Below are positions 41,196 through 49,918 of a stretch of 64,000 nucleotides of DNA, piece after piece (position 1 is the first letter of the stretch; every line of letters begins with the position of its first letter). The notes beneath the pieces are model-generated. The model was not told where the DNA came from and ran no database searches. It saw nothing but the letters and a program-made list of their open reading frames with translations. A program made the position numbers and the translations under genes. Origin of the DNA: Paenibacillus oralis (lineage in GTDB: Bacteria; Bacillota; Bacilli; Paenibacillales; Paenibacillaceae); NCBI RefSeq assembly GCF_003863965.1, contig NZ_RRCN01000001.1, forward strand, positions 7,003,071-7,067,070, read 5' to 3'.

Positions 41196-42878
41196 TTAAA
41201 AATCGACCGTTCTTCCGCCGCGTTTAAAACGGACATCATCAAACTCGCCCGTGCCCGCCAGAATTCCCCCGTAAGGGTTGGCGAGGCCTTCATTCGCGTA
41301 CTCTTCCCGGTCCTCCCGGGGAGTTGCCGCTACCGCCCGAACGTTCGCCCAATCCCGTATGCCGCGGATATGTTCGGCAAGCGTCACTGAAAGCGGCACG
41401 GTGTTGGCGATGGCCCGTTCAAAAAACTCCAGGCGAACCGCCGAATTTTCCGCATAGGCCTCAAACAAAGCATCGATCACCAACTGCTCGATCTCCGCAC
41501 CCACGAAACCTTCGCATCTGGAGCACAAATACTCCAGGATTTCTTCCGTAAGCTCAAACTCGCCGGAAACGTCCGGGTCCGTTAACCGCTTCGAAATATG
41601 GACCTTCAAAATATCTTTTCTTTCCCGCTTGGTCGGCAGGTCCACAAAGAAAATTTCATCGAACCTTCCTTTGCGCATCAGTTCGGCGGGCAGCGCGGAA
41701 ATGTTGTTCGCCGTCGCGATCACGAACACGGGGCTTGTTTTCTCCTGCATCCAGGTCAGAAACTGCCCGAACACCCGGGCCGAGGTGCCGCTGTCGGCGC
41801 CCCCGGAGTAACCGCTGAAGCCCTTCTCGATTTCATCGATCCACAGAATCGAAGGGGAGATCGCCTCCGCCGTTTTGATCGCTTTGCGCATATTCTCTTC
41901 GCTGCTTCCGACGATGCCCCTGAATATTTTGCCCATGTCCAGACGCAGCAAAGGCAGCTGCCACATCGAGCTGATCGATTTGCTAATCAAGCTTTTGCCG
42001 CAGCCCGGGACGCCGGTAATCAGTACCCCTTTGGGAGCCGGCAATCCGTATTTACGGGCCGAATCCAGCCAGGATTTGTTGCGTTTGGACAGCCAGCGCT
42101 TCAAATTTTCCAGCCCGCCGACATCCGCCATTTTCAGATCGCTGCGCACGAACTCCAAAATCTCGGTTTTCTTGATGATTTGTTCTTTTTCTTGCAGGAC
42201 GACTTCGACATCATGAATATCCAGCTTTCCGTCCTCGACCATGGCGCGCGCAAAGGCGTTTTCCGCCTCCGAAAGCGTCAAGCCGAGCGCTGCCTTGGCT
42301 AACCGCTCCTTGCCCTCGTCATCCAGATCGATCTGAATCCGCCCGCTCTGCTCATTAATTTGAATCATTTCCTCAAGCACAGCCTTGATCTCTTCAAAAG
42401 AAGGCAGCTCAAAATCGACGATCGTGACGTCCTTTTGCAAATCATCCGGAAGCGTCAGAAACGGGGATGTAAAAATAACGTTGATCGGATGCTCGCTCTG
42501 CTTGATATTGGTCAGCATATCCCTTAGCTTGCGGATAATCTGATAATCCGGTGCCCGCCACTCGCCGCCAAAAAACACATGAAAATCCTGCAGCACAAAA
42601 ATGCACGGCTTATCGTATTTTTCGATAAATTCCAGCGCCTTAAGGGGAGATTTTGTATCTCCCTTCGCCTGGCCTTTCCCATCGATCATGCCGGTCGTTA
42701 TCCGCCACAGCATCACTTCCCGCGGCGTTTTGATAAGTTCGGCGTCCTGGGCAACATCGCGAATCAAGGATAAAATCCGGTTCTCCTCCCAGGTCTGAAT
42801 GTAAAGGTACGGAAATCTCGCCCGGAACAAATTGGCCAGATGTTTTTTAGTTTTATTGGTTGGGTTCGCCGCTGTCAT
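41196..42878 (-). CDS. AAA+ ATPase, Ycf46-like
   Basis: The 560-residue protein has a Ycf46-type N-terminal region (YLYIQTWEENRILSLI; KPCIFVLQDFHVFF; a degenerate ATPase fold up to about 230). An active AAA+ domain follows: Walker A GVPGCGKS (289-296), Walker B ILWIDEIE (344-351) and the RKGRFDEIFF arginine-finger region (about 402). Chloroplast and cyanobacterial Ycf46 homologues are poorly understood. Here it is flanked by DUF1257 and DUF2997 genes, the same partnership seen elsewhere, but within an effector operon. A remodelling role in effector maturation is inference. Confidence 0.85.
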   Translation of the reverse strand: MTAANPTNKTKKHLANLFRARFPYLYIQTWEENRILSLIRDVAQDAELIKTPREVMLWRITTGMIDGKGQAKGDTKSPLKALEFIEKYDKPCIFVLQDFHVFFGGEWRAPDYQIIRKLRDMLTNIKQSEHPINVIFTSPFLTLPDDLQKDVTIVDFELPSFEEIKAVLEEMIQINEQSGRIQIDLDDEGKERLAKAALGLTLSEAENAFARAMVEDGKLDIHDVEVVLQEKEQIIKKTEILEFVRSDLKMADVGGLENLKRWLSKRNKSWLDSARKYGLPAPKGVLITGVPGCGKSLISKSISSMWQLPLLRLDMGKIFRGIVGSSEENMRKAIKTAEAISPSILWIDEIEKGFSGYSGGADSGTSARVFGQFLTWMQEKTSPVFVIATANNISALPAELMRKGRFDEIFFVDLPTKRERKDILKVHISKRLTDPDVSGEFELTEEILEYLCSRCEGFVGAEIEQLVIDALFEAYAENSAVRLEFFERAIANTVPLSVTLAEHIRGIRDWANVRAVAATPREDREEYANEGLANPYGGILAGTGEFDDVRFKRGGRTVDF

Positions 42879-42896
42879 TTCTTCATCCCCATCTCA

Positions 42897-43451
42897 TCAG
42901 TAATCGATCCGGCGTCCGTTGCCGGTTTGGTTTAAGTTGGTTGCGGGCGCTTCTGCTGCGGGCCCATCCGTCTTTTCGCGATGTTCGGCATCTTGTTCCT
43001 CGTTCCCCGTACGCTCCGGCTGCTCCGCCTCCGCCTTCTGTCTGGGAGCCGGAGGCTTAAACTGGGTCGCACTCCCCGCCGCTTGGAACTTCGCTTCCGC
43101 CTCTTGTCTCAATTGGGTGACTTTTTGCTGGCTCCTTACATTCTCATTAGCCTTATACACATCCATTTGAATCAGAAAAACCGGCCTTACGTTAAAAGCA
43201 TGTATAATGCTCGCAACCCACACGGACAGCGCGATGGCCGCGCCAATCCCAATAGCTGTGGTGGAAAAAGCGGTAATCATGGCTGCCAAATAAACAATTC
43301 CCCAGATTTGCCAACGCCAAAGCTTTACCCGGAGTCCTATGTACAAAAAAGCGATAAAACTTGTCATCGCAAAAGGAACCAAAGTCAGAAGAATCCACCA
43401 GCTGTTGGTGATTTCCCAGGCTTTCCCGCGCTCGGTATACGTTCTAAACAT
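42897..43451 (-). CDS. Membrane protein with Gln/Glu-rich cytoplasmic tail
   Basis: The 184-residue protein has three or four hydrophobic helices in the first 100 residues (WWILLTLVPFAMTSFIAFLY; VYLAAMITAFSTTAIGIGAA; LSVWVASIIHAF). A charged tail follows, ending RRIDY. I recognise no family. It lies between the DUF1257 and AAA+ genes and has a clear AAGGAG site. It could tether the soluble cassette proteins to the membrane; this is a guess from context. Confidence 0.65.
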   Translation of the reverse strand: MFRTYTERGKAWEITNSWWILLTLVPFAMTSFIAFLYIGLRVKLWRWQIWGIVYLAAMITAFSTTAIGIGAAIALSVWVASIIHAFNVRPVFLIQMDVYKANENVRSQQKVTQLRQEAEAKFQAAGSATQFKPPAPRQKAEAEQPERTGNEEQDAEHREKTDGPAAEAPATNLNQTGNGRRIDY

Positions 43452-43461
43452 GCCTATCTCC

Positions 43462-43920
43462 TTATCTATTCAATATGTACGTCAGTTGGATCGAACGATC
43501 CCTAAGCCGCTCCTCCTGTTCCAGGATCAAACCCTGGCTTCTCGCCTTCTCCACCAGATTCTGATAGACCTTTTGCTGAAGGTGACGGGTATAAGATTGC
43601 TCAACGTTGGCAATCCACTCTTCGTAAGCGGCCTGGTCCGCCGTTTCAGGCAGAATCAGCGTGTAGCAGCCCGCTTCATTGACCGTAAAAATAACTTCGT
43701 TTGTGACGGATGAAGCAAACTCCACGGCCTCTACCCCCTCAGCGGTACGGAACGAACAATCCCACTCCTCGAGCGCTTGCTTCAGCAAAGCTTCATCCTT
43801 CATGCGCGTTTCCAGGATCAGCAGGTTGTTCTCCTTGTTTTCCAGTTTGCGGGAGATCCCTTCGGCAATTTCCTTGGTTAATGCAATCGCGACGGGAATC
43901 AGCACAATTTCCAGACTCAT
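43462..43920 (-). CDS. DUF1257-family protein (Ycf35-like)
   Basis: The 152-residue protein matches the length and form of DUF1257/Ycf35 (KNNLLILETRMKD-like ENNLLILETRMKDE; FTVNEAGCYTLIL; QKVYQNLVEKARSQG). Its function is unknown. The ATG overlaps the TGA of the radical SAM gene by 4 bp, a sign of tight coupling. DUF1257, DUF2997 and Ycf46 genes often travel together, and all three are here. Confidence 0.75.
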   Translation of the reverse strand: MSLEIVLIPVAIALTKEIAEGISRKLENKENNLLILETRMKDEALLKQALEEWDCSFRTAEGVEAVEFASSVTNEVIFTVNEAGCYTLILPETADQAAYEEWIANVEQSYTRHLQQKVYQNLVEKARSQGLILEQEERLRDRSIQLTYILNR

Positions 43921-44561
43921 TTTTTATCCTCCTTACGTTCATAACCCAGTCCCAGCAAAAGCTCCAAATCCGCCAATTGAGCCATTCCGTTCGCAGTGAT
44001 GGTGCCGTCGGCGTGCAGTTGTATTTCTATTTTATTCGCGATGGCAGGCAAACGGGCCTCCAGTTCTTTATATCGATCCGTGAGAAAACGGTACTGCTGG
44101 TTTCGCGAACCGGTCCACGGGCGGCTTAAATCATGCTGGCTTTGGATATATGGACCATCGATCAGCAGGTCGGTTTCCTTCAGCAATTGCTGCCAACCAT
44201 GATGGCCGGATTTGCGGATGGTGTCATATTCATAACCCGAAAAAGTGACGACCGATAGCTTCATCTCCTTGACCTCCTTGGCCAAGACGCTTAGCTCGTA
44301 CGCCTGACTAAACGGCTCGCCCCCCAGGAAAGTTACACCTTCCAGTTCAGGTGAGGTATTTCGGACAGCCTGTATATCTGAAACGATCTCGTCGATGTCG
44401 CGGATTTCCCCGCCGTCCATCTCCCACGTATGCGGATTAAAACATCCCGCGCAGCGTATCGGACACCCCTGCACCCATACCGCATAACGCAACCCGGGCC
44501 CTTCGACTTTTGTTTTTTCCACAATTCTTGATATGCGAAGCACAGTCACCCTATGCACCAA
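43917..44561 (-). CDS. Radical SAM protein, activating-enzyme type
   Basis: The 214-residue protein has the CxxxCxxC cluster motif as CPIRCAGC (Cys33, 37, 40) and the SAM-binding FLGGEPF. Length and layout resemble glycyl-radical-enzyme activases (NrdG/PflA type). No glycyl radical enzyme is encoded nearby, so a different substrate, perhaps a cassette protein, is possible. The start is uncertain because several GTG/TTG codons lie between 44561 and 44546 with only weak ribosome sites. It is the first gene of the cassette. Confidence 0.78.
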   Translation of the reverse strand: MVHRVTVLRISRIVEKTKVEGPGLRYAVWVQGCPIRCAGCFNPHTWEMDGGEIRDIDEIVSDIQAVRNTSPELEGVTFLGGEPFSQAYELSVLAKEVKEMKLSVVTFSGYEYDTIRKSGHHGWQQLLKETDLLIDGPYIQSQHDLSRPWTGSRNQQYRFLTDRYKELEARLPAIANKIEIQLHADGTITANGMAQLADLELLLGLGYERKEDKK

Positions 44562-44830
44562 CCTTAACCTTAGGAAAATTCAGGAAATAAAATTACGGCA
44601 GTTTGGATTAATTTTACTATAAATCCAAGGTTAAAAATATATACCCTTCCTACTTGATACATCCCAGGAATTGGGTATAAAGGCTTGGGAGAATAGGCTC
44701 GGGTGGGTTTATGTGAGGGCGGATGAAACTCGCGTGGCGGCAAATGAAAAGGCTTATTCCGAAGGGGAGTAAGCCTGGATGTTTGGATACTAAAGGGGTC
44801 ATAGTAAATGTCCGCGCTAACGGCGATTTC

Positions 44831-45013
44831 TAACGGTTGCGGACGCGCTTATTTGGCGAAAAAACGGGCGGTTCGATTTCTAACGGTTGTAGTGGGGCTT
44901 AATTAGCGTAAAAATGCTCCTGAAGCCTAAAAAAATGCTAAATAAGCTCTCTTACAACCGTTACGATTTATTCTTCCTTGATTTTGCCAAAATAGCGGCG
45001 CTCACAACCGTTA
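44831..45013. repeat. Palindromic array C: two direct and two inverted copies of TAACGGTTG
   Basis: TAACGGTTG at 44831 and 44881, and the inverse CAACCGTTA at 44955-44963 and 45005-45013. Each pair is exactly 50 bp apart. Units also share a GCTTATTT- or GCTTAATT-type segment after the core. The element fills the middle of the gene-free gap 44562-45096. A hairpin AGGCTTA/TAAGCCT lies at about 44750-44776 in the same gap, and AT-rich promoter-like sequence lies at 44580-44660. Confidence 0.75.
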
Positions 45014-45096
45014 GAGTGATGATGCGCTTTGGGTTTGTGCCTACCGGATGCTCGAGCGCTGTTGTTGTCTCTAACCTCCAAAAAGACTTTTCAAAA

Positions 45097-45663
45097 TCAA
45101 TGCGCTAAATTTCCTCGTGTCATTTCCCCAGTTTGGTTATTAATAATAAAATGCCAACGGTTCCTGTTGTAAGAATCAGTGTGGGCCTTGTCCCCATCAC
45201 AGACGACAGAGGGTTGATTGTTAGAAATTGACAAATAATTAAAATCAAAACCTTGTGGCGGTTGATTAACAAAAAGTAGTGTACCATCTAGCGCAAAACC
45301 TTTAAGTACTTTTTCGTTTTGTTTTTCTGAAGATAGAATAATAACTAAATTCTGTTCAAAGTATATCTGCGCATGAAGAATAACTTTGCAATTTAATTCA
45401 ACGTGTTGGTCTTTTAATTGCCAGCTAATTTTTCCATTACTTTTATCCATTGTAAATAAAGTTGAGCCATCGAAAGAAAGGTAATAAATTTGATCCTGGG
45501 AATAATTTTGGCCAGCCTCGACAATTACATATTGTCTCTGATTATTTATAGAAGCAAAATAAGCATTATGAAAGGTTTTAATAATAGATTTTCCGTTAAA
45601 TGACCAACTTACATTTTGATTCTCGCTATCCCATTTAAAGTTTTCTACATCCAAAGTTTTCAC
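45097..45663 (-). CDS. Probable immunity protein for the adjacent toxin
   Basis: The 188-residue cytoplasmic protein has no recognised family. It has repeated beta-strand segments such as YYLSFDGSTLFTMDKSNG and GFALDGTLLF that suggest propeller-like blades. It lies 11 bp after the polymorphic toxin and is clearly AT-rich, like the toxin tip, as expected for an exchanged toxin-immunity pair. The immunity role is inferred from position. Confidence 0.6.
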   Translation of the reverse strand: MKTLDVENFKWDSENQNVSWSFNGKSIIKTFHNAYFASINNQRQYVIVEAGQNYSQDQIYYLSFDGSTLFTMDKSNGKISWQLKDQHVELNCKVILHAQIYFEQNLVIILSSEKQNEKVLKGFALDGTLLFVNQPPQGFDFNYLSISNNQPSVVCDGDKAHTDSYNRNRWHFIINNQTGEMTRGNLAH

Positions 45664-45674
45664 CTCATAAAAAA

Positions 45675-47888
45675 TTAATTTATCTGGCGTACTGAAACAA
45701 TCTCTAGGTAATCCATTTTATTAATGCTCCTATCAAGTAACATCTGTATTTGATTACTTCCGCCCGGTAAGTATTTATCGATACTTAAGTCTACTTGTGG
45801 GCCAACTGGGCCATTAACTACAGGCAATTCTACGCCTTCTTTAACCCTATAAGTAACAACTTTACTACAATCGGCTTTCCAATCAGACTTAACTGCTAAA
45901 TTGCTTCTAACAAATTCAGTATTGAGTATATCATCAAACGTAGCAAAATTACCTGGTGATGTTAAGGGTTGTGTACTATCTAGAGCCATTTGGAATGTAT
46001 CCCCCGGTTTAAGTGTAGTCATGTTAGCTTTTATATCGAATCCCTCAGGCCATGGGGACTGTTCTTCTATTAATTTGATGTATGATTTTGAGGCATCTTC
46101 TACACTTTTCCCAGGGTTTGCAGCCAAAAACTCTTTCCAGGTTTTTTCACTTCCTTTTTCAAGTGCATTTTTAACTGCTTGTTCATCTACACCGACAATC
46201 GCACCCTTGCCTGACACCTCTACATTCTTTGTTGCCGGCACCTCATCCACTTCCGATCGCTTCAACCACCCGGTCAGCTTTTGTCCCGCTGTGCTCTTGA
46301 GCGCGTTGGAGATAAGCTTAAATGCATAGGTGAAGGTCACGTCCCCGGCTCCGGCCAAAGCGGTATCGAGCGCGATATTTTGGGCGCGGTCTGTGAGGTT
46401 TTGTTCACCGTCATTCTTGAAGTCGGTTACCGCGTCAGATGCTTCGGTGGCCGTGCCAAAAATCGCTCCCGCCGTCATGGATCTGACCACCGTCGGCGAT
46501 AGCTTAGAGAGAACCGCCGGGGTTTTCACAGCCTTCAAATATTTAAAGGGCAACAAGAACCCGACTACATTTCCGGCAGCTTCACCGACTCCTTTGCCGT
46601 ACGGATCGTCCAACGGATTTACGTAACCTTCCGGTTCCGGTCCCATAATCCATTCGGCAAGCAGCTCCGGCAATCCTGCCGAGGCCGTGTTGATTGTGTT
46701 CACCACAGCATTCGATCCGCCGACCATCAGGTTAGCAACAAACGGATTACCGATGCCGCTTCGCTTTTGCCGCATCTCGTTTTCTTCTTTTTTCTCAAGC
46801 TCTTTCAGCTCGTTATATATCCTGTCTTGTTCTTCCTTGGTCAAATCTGCCCAATAGGTCTGCTTTAGCCGCTCCTGAACTTCCGGATTATCGCGGTTTA
46901 GCACATCGTCCATCGAATAGCTTCGCGGATCTACCGACGTGATATAGTATTGCGGTTCGCTCTTGGATTCCTCAACCGGTTCCACTTTCGGCATGTTAAA
47001 CAGCGCCTGCCAGGTTGCCGGCCCGATTACACCCTCGAGCCCGTCTTGATCCTTCTCGTAAACCTCCCTGAACCCTTTCAACGCGCGTACGGTAGCTTCA
47101 TCAAAATAGCCGTTCGCCTCGACCTCAAACCCCAGCTCTTGCAACCGCAGCTGCGCCATTTTCACCGGCTCGGAGTAGGTCTGACCATGCATTTGTTTCG
47201 TCAGCAGCCCGCTCAGCGTCCCGAACAAGGTCCGCCACACATTTTCATCCACGATTCCTTGCCGATCGCCAGCATTGTCCAGTTCGTATTTTTCCTTATA
47301 CCGATTAATTGCTTCTAGCGTGGCCGAGTCAAAATAACCGTTCGCTTCCAGCTCATATCCCATCTCGTGCAATCTTTCCTGCAGTTTTAGCACTTCATCG
47401 CTCTTATGCTCCGGGTCCAGGGTCAGTTCTTTCGTAAGCGGCTCCACCGTGATAGGGAGATAAACCGCCGCCCGGGAGAACAAGGAAAACGCCGAAAACG
47501 GAAAAGGTAGGACGGTCGTTTTATTCCCTGAAATCGTTGGGAGTGCGGCAAATTTGTTTAAGGTAACCGGAAGTTTTAACTGCTTCGCCTTCAAAGAGGA
47601 CTCCTGCTCCTGGCGAGTATACTCGTCCGCCGCCCAACGCAGCGTTTTCTCTTTCGTGCGCAATTCATCGCCAATCTCCCGGGACAGCTGCCTAATCCGT
47701 TCCATAAGCCGCTCCACTTCAGATACTGCTAAGCGGACTCCCGACTCGGAATAAGCCGAGCTTGTTTTGCGGATTACCTCCGACACTCTTTTTAGCGTAA
47801 CTGTGACTTGATCCCCGAACTGTTGCTCCAACCGGCGTACTTCGTCTGCGAGCCCGTTAATGCGGGCCGGATCGACCTTCAGTTCCAA
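45675..47888 (-). CDS. Polymorphic toxin with LXG/WXG-like N-terminus and two PG-binding domains
   Basis: I start at TTG 47888 behind AAAGGAGGGG, giving about 737 residues; an upstream ATG (47939) has no such site. Residues about 10-95 form the helical module shared with the lipase effector C-terminus. Two peptidoglycan-binding type 1 domains follow (LQERLHEMGYELEANGYFD and LRLQELGFEVEANGYFDEAT). A hydrophobic pre-toxin region comes next (PLDDPYGKGVGEAAGNVVGF). The C-terminal 150 residues are an AT-rich toxin tip with NFATFDDI and LPGGSNQ motifs that I cannot assign. The start overlaps the upstream adaptor gene by 32 bp. Confidence 0.75.
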   Translation of the reverse strand: MELKVDPARINGLADEVRRLEQQFGDQVTVTLKRVSEVIRKTSSAYSESGVRLAVSEVERLMERIRQLSREIGDELRTKEKTLRWAADEYTRQEQESSLKAKQLKLPVTLNKFAALPTISGNKTTVLPFPFSAFSLFSRAAVYLPITVEPLTKELTLDPEHKSDEVLKLQERLHEMGYELEANGYFDSATLEAINRYKEKYELDNAGDRQGIVDENVWRTLFGTLSGLLTKQMHGQTYSEPVKMAQLRLQELGFEVEANGYFDEATVRALKGFREVYEKDQDGLEGVIGPATWQALFNMPKVEPVEESKSEPQYYITSVDPRSYSMDDVLNRDNPEVQERLKQTYWADLTKEEQDRIYNELKELEKKEENEMRQKRSGIGNPFVANLMVGGSNAVVNTINTASAGLPELLAEWIMGPEPEGYVNPLDDPYGKGVGEAAGNVVGFLLPFKYLKAVKTPAVLSKLSPTVVRSMTAGAIFGTATEASDAVTDFKNDGEQNLTDRAQNIALDTALAGAGDVTFTYAFKLISNALKSTAGQKLTGWLKRSEVDEVPATKNVEVSGKGAIVGVDEQAVKNALEKGSEKTWKEFLAANPGKSVEDASKSYIKLIEEQSPWPEGFDIKANMTTLKPGDTFQMALDSTQPLTSPGNFATFDDILNTEFVRSNLAVKSDWKADCSKVVTYRVKEGVELPVVNGPVGPQVDLSIDKYLPGGSNQIQMLLDRSINKMDYLEIVSVRQIN

Positions 47889-48672
47889 GACGTTCCCCTC
47901 CTTTCGCCAACATGCTTGGAAACGCAAAAAGTTGTTCAAGGGCGGAAAGCGGTTTGCGCCGAAACAAAAGGACCTGATCCCGCTCCGGCATCATCCCCAG
48001 CATCCAGGTTCCTTTTTCTGTTCGAGCGCAGGTAAACAACGATTCGGCCTCCTCTCCGGAAGCCAAATGGTAACCTGCAATGACCCGGCAATCGGACTGG
48101 GGTCCAAAGGCTTCCGCCAAGTCTGACGAGGTTTGGGCATCTATCCCGAGCTTTTGCAAAAGAGCCGTTGCTGCTCCTTGTTCTCCCGCACCTGCAAGCG
48201 CCAGAGCATAATTGGCCTCCGTCGCGGGTAGACGGTAAGATATCTCCTGCTCACAATCGCTAAGCAAAAACTGCTCCCGAAGCATAGCAATCGCTTCTTC
48301 CCGCCCGGTACAAAACTGGACCTCGCAAGTCCCTTCCCCAGCTAAGCGCGTGAACATCCCCGCCCGGCAATGGATAAATTCCATGGAGACTTCCCCGTTT
48401 TTTTCCACCAAGAAGGCAAACACCTGGTCCGGGAACGACAAAATTTTCGCAATCGCAGCATAATTACGCTCTATGTATAGTTGATCCTCATCTTCCTCCG
48501 TCAAAATATGTTTACTTTTCAGCCGGCCGGACACCTTCTCCCATCGTTGGCGGGCCTCCTGCAAATCAAGGCCATCCAGCACATTTTCCAAACCGAACAA
48601 GGTAGTGGCTCCGGAAAGCAAGCATAGGTAAAACCACTCATCATTCGACAGCACATAGTTAGTCCTATTCAT
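47857..48672 (-). CDS. Putative adaptor protein upstream of the polymorphic toxin
   Basis: The 271-residue protein shows no recognised enzymatic motif. Its start (SNDEWFYLCLLSGATTLFG) and internal layout resemble the protein at 39444-40625, which also precedes an effector gene. Its end overlaps the toxin start, which implies coupled synthesis and a direct partnership. A targeting or chaperone role is proposed from this context only. Confidence 0.5.
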   Translation of the reverse strand: MNRTNYVLSNDEWFYLCLLSGATTLFGLENVLDGLDLQEARQRWEKVSGRLKSKHILTEEDEDQLYIERNYAAIAKILSFPDQVFAFLVEKNGEVSMEFIHCRAGMFTRLAGEGTCEVQFCTGREEAIAMLREQFLLSDCEQEISYRLPATEANYALALAGAGEQGAATALLQKLGIDAQTSSDLAEAFGPQSDCRVIAGYHLASGEEAESLFTCARTEKGTWMLGMMPERDQVLLFRRKPLSALEQLFAFPSMLAKGGERLGTEGRSGPH

Positions 48673-48799
48673 TCCGTGGACATTTAGATATTTTATGGAA
48701 AAGACACTTCAATACATTCTATCAACCCACCGCTGGCCTCACAATTCCTCAGTTGGGATAATATCCCACAAATAATCCATTCCACCTATATAAATGAAC

Positions 48800-48833
48800 A
48801 AAAAGTCCGGAGCAGCGTGGAGCTGCCCCGGAC
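48800..48833 (-). terminator. Intrinsic terminator
   Basis: On the minus strand GTCCGGGGCAGC pairs with GCTGCTCCGGAC and is followed by TTTTTG. It ends the transcript of the small genes at 48953-49511, upstream of the adaptor-toxin unit. Confidence 0.82.
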
Positions 48834-48952
48834 ACATTTATGAGGATAATTTACTAATCTAGGTTGCGATTTCGATTGCTTCGACCGTCCTCGAAATAAA
48901 TTCTCTACTGACGTGAACAAAAGGCCGTTTTTAGACACGATGTTTATCATAA

Positions 48953-49192
48953 TTAACCCCTTAGTCCGAACAACTGTTTGATGGGGACTTCAATTTTCTC
49001 TTTACCCGTATGGTAGACGAGAATGTCGTCTTTTGCTCGAACTAACTCTCGTGTGGCTTCTACATTATCGTCAAAAGCCTGAATGATTGCCATATCGTCA
49101 ACATATCGCACTTGATTTTCGATGCGCCCCTCCAAGATACGGAGTTTAACAAAACGGTTTGGGTACAGCCTACGAACTTCCTCCCACTTCAA
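48953..49192 (-). CDS. Small conserved-looking hypothetical protein
   Basis: The 79-residue protein begins KWEEVRRLYPNRFVKLRILE and has alternating beta strands with charged residues. It appears to be the kind of small protein paired with WYL-like fragments, as here. No catalytic motif is visible. It has the same orientation as the WYL-like gene 115 bp upstream and a terminator downstream. Confidence 0.55.
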   Translation of the reverse strand: MKWEEVRRLYPNRFVKLRILEGRIENQVRYVDDMAIIQAFDDNVEATRELVRAKDDILVYHTGKEKIEVPIKQLFGLRG

Positions 49193-49307
49193 CGTCTACA
49201 CCTCCAACCAACTTATTTTGTATTTCCATGATAACGTTTCCGCCTGAAGCATGCTATGCAGTATGAACGGTTGAAAAACACCGGAAGGCCAGGACTCCTC
49301 CCCCAGG

Positions 49308-49511
49308 TTAAGAAGCATCATGGCCCCGGTGTTCAACCGGGACACAGGCCAAAATCCGATCCAGCCGAAAAGCCCGGGGTTCGCCGGAAGCAAGGCAAGT
49401 TGCCCGCACCAGACCTTCACGGACGTCATGAACCTCGATCTTTCGCTGGGTGATTTTTCCCAAGCGGTCCATGTAAATGATCTCAACGGTCCGGCCGATG
49501 TATTTTTTCAC
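49308..49511 (-). CDS. Short WYL-like domain protein
   Basis: I start at GTG 49511, nine bases after GGAG, giving about 67 residues; longer frames to 49601 are possible. The sequence YIGRTVEIIYMDRLGKITQR and LVRATCLASGEPRAFRLDRI has the strand order of a WYL ligand-binding domain (here IYMD and AFRLDRI), but no DNA-binding part. Such stand-alone fragments are common in Bacillales. The function is unknown. Confidence 0.55.
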   Translation of the reverse strand: MKKYIGRTVEIIYMDRLGKITQRKIEVHDVREGLVRATCLASGEPRAFRLDRILACVPVEHRGHDAS

Positions 49512-49690
49512 CAGTACCATCTCCAAATAAGAACGTTTGTTTGTAGTATATGAAAACATACGTTCTTTATTCAACAGGGAAATAATGTTTTTATGACTCA
49601 ACCTAATAATCAGTTCTTGACATCAAGCCGGCAACCGGTCGTGGCAAGAAAAGCCGGAAGGGCGTTGAGAGCGTGAGGACAGGGAGGCCA

Positions 49691-49918
49691 GTGGGTTGGT
49701 CGGCAGATCAACATCCGCTGTCCGGACGCTTTGCACGATTATCCCGTTTAATCATAGAAGCAGAGAAGAAGATAAATTCAGGAAAAAAGATAGGTTTGTA
49801 AGAAGCAGATATTTTTCCTTATTAATCCTTCACATCCTAGCCCCCAATCCCTGCCCTCTGAACGAAAGGGATAATCGTGCAAAGCAGCCTGCAGGGAAAC
49901 CAAGACACGAATGCTATA
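49691..49918. repeat. 230-bp dispersed element, copy 2 (MITE-like)
   Basis: Second copy of the element at 17408-17638. The inverted repeats GCTTTGCACGATTATCCC lie at 49728-49745 and, reversed, at 49868-49885. Shared flanks include GTGGGTTGG, GAAGCAGAGAAGAAGAT and CCAAGACACGAA. The middle is diverged. No coding capacity beyond chance is seen. Confidence 0.7.

Noticed and set aside
49196-49486. Alternative 96-residue minus-strand frame overlapping the WYL-like gene
   Set aside because: It has a Trp-rich, non-family sequence out of frame with the WYL-like gene, which has a better start and recognisable strands.
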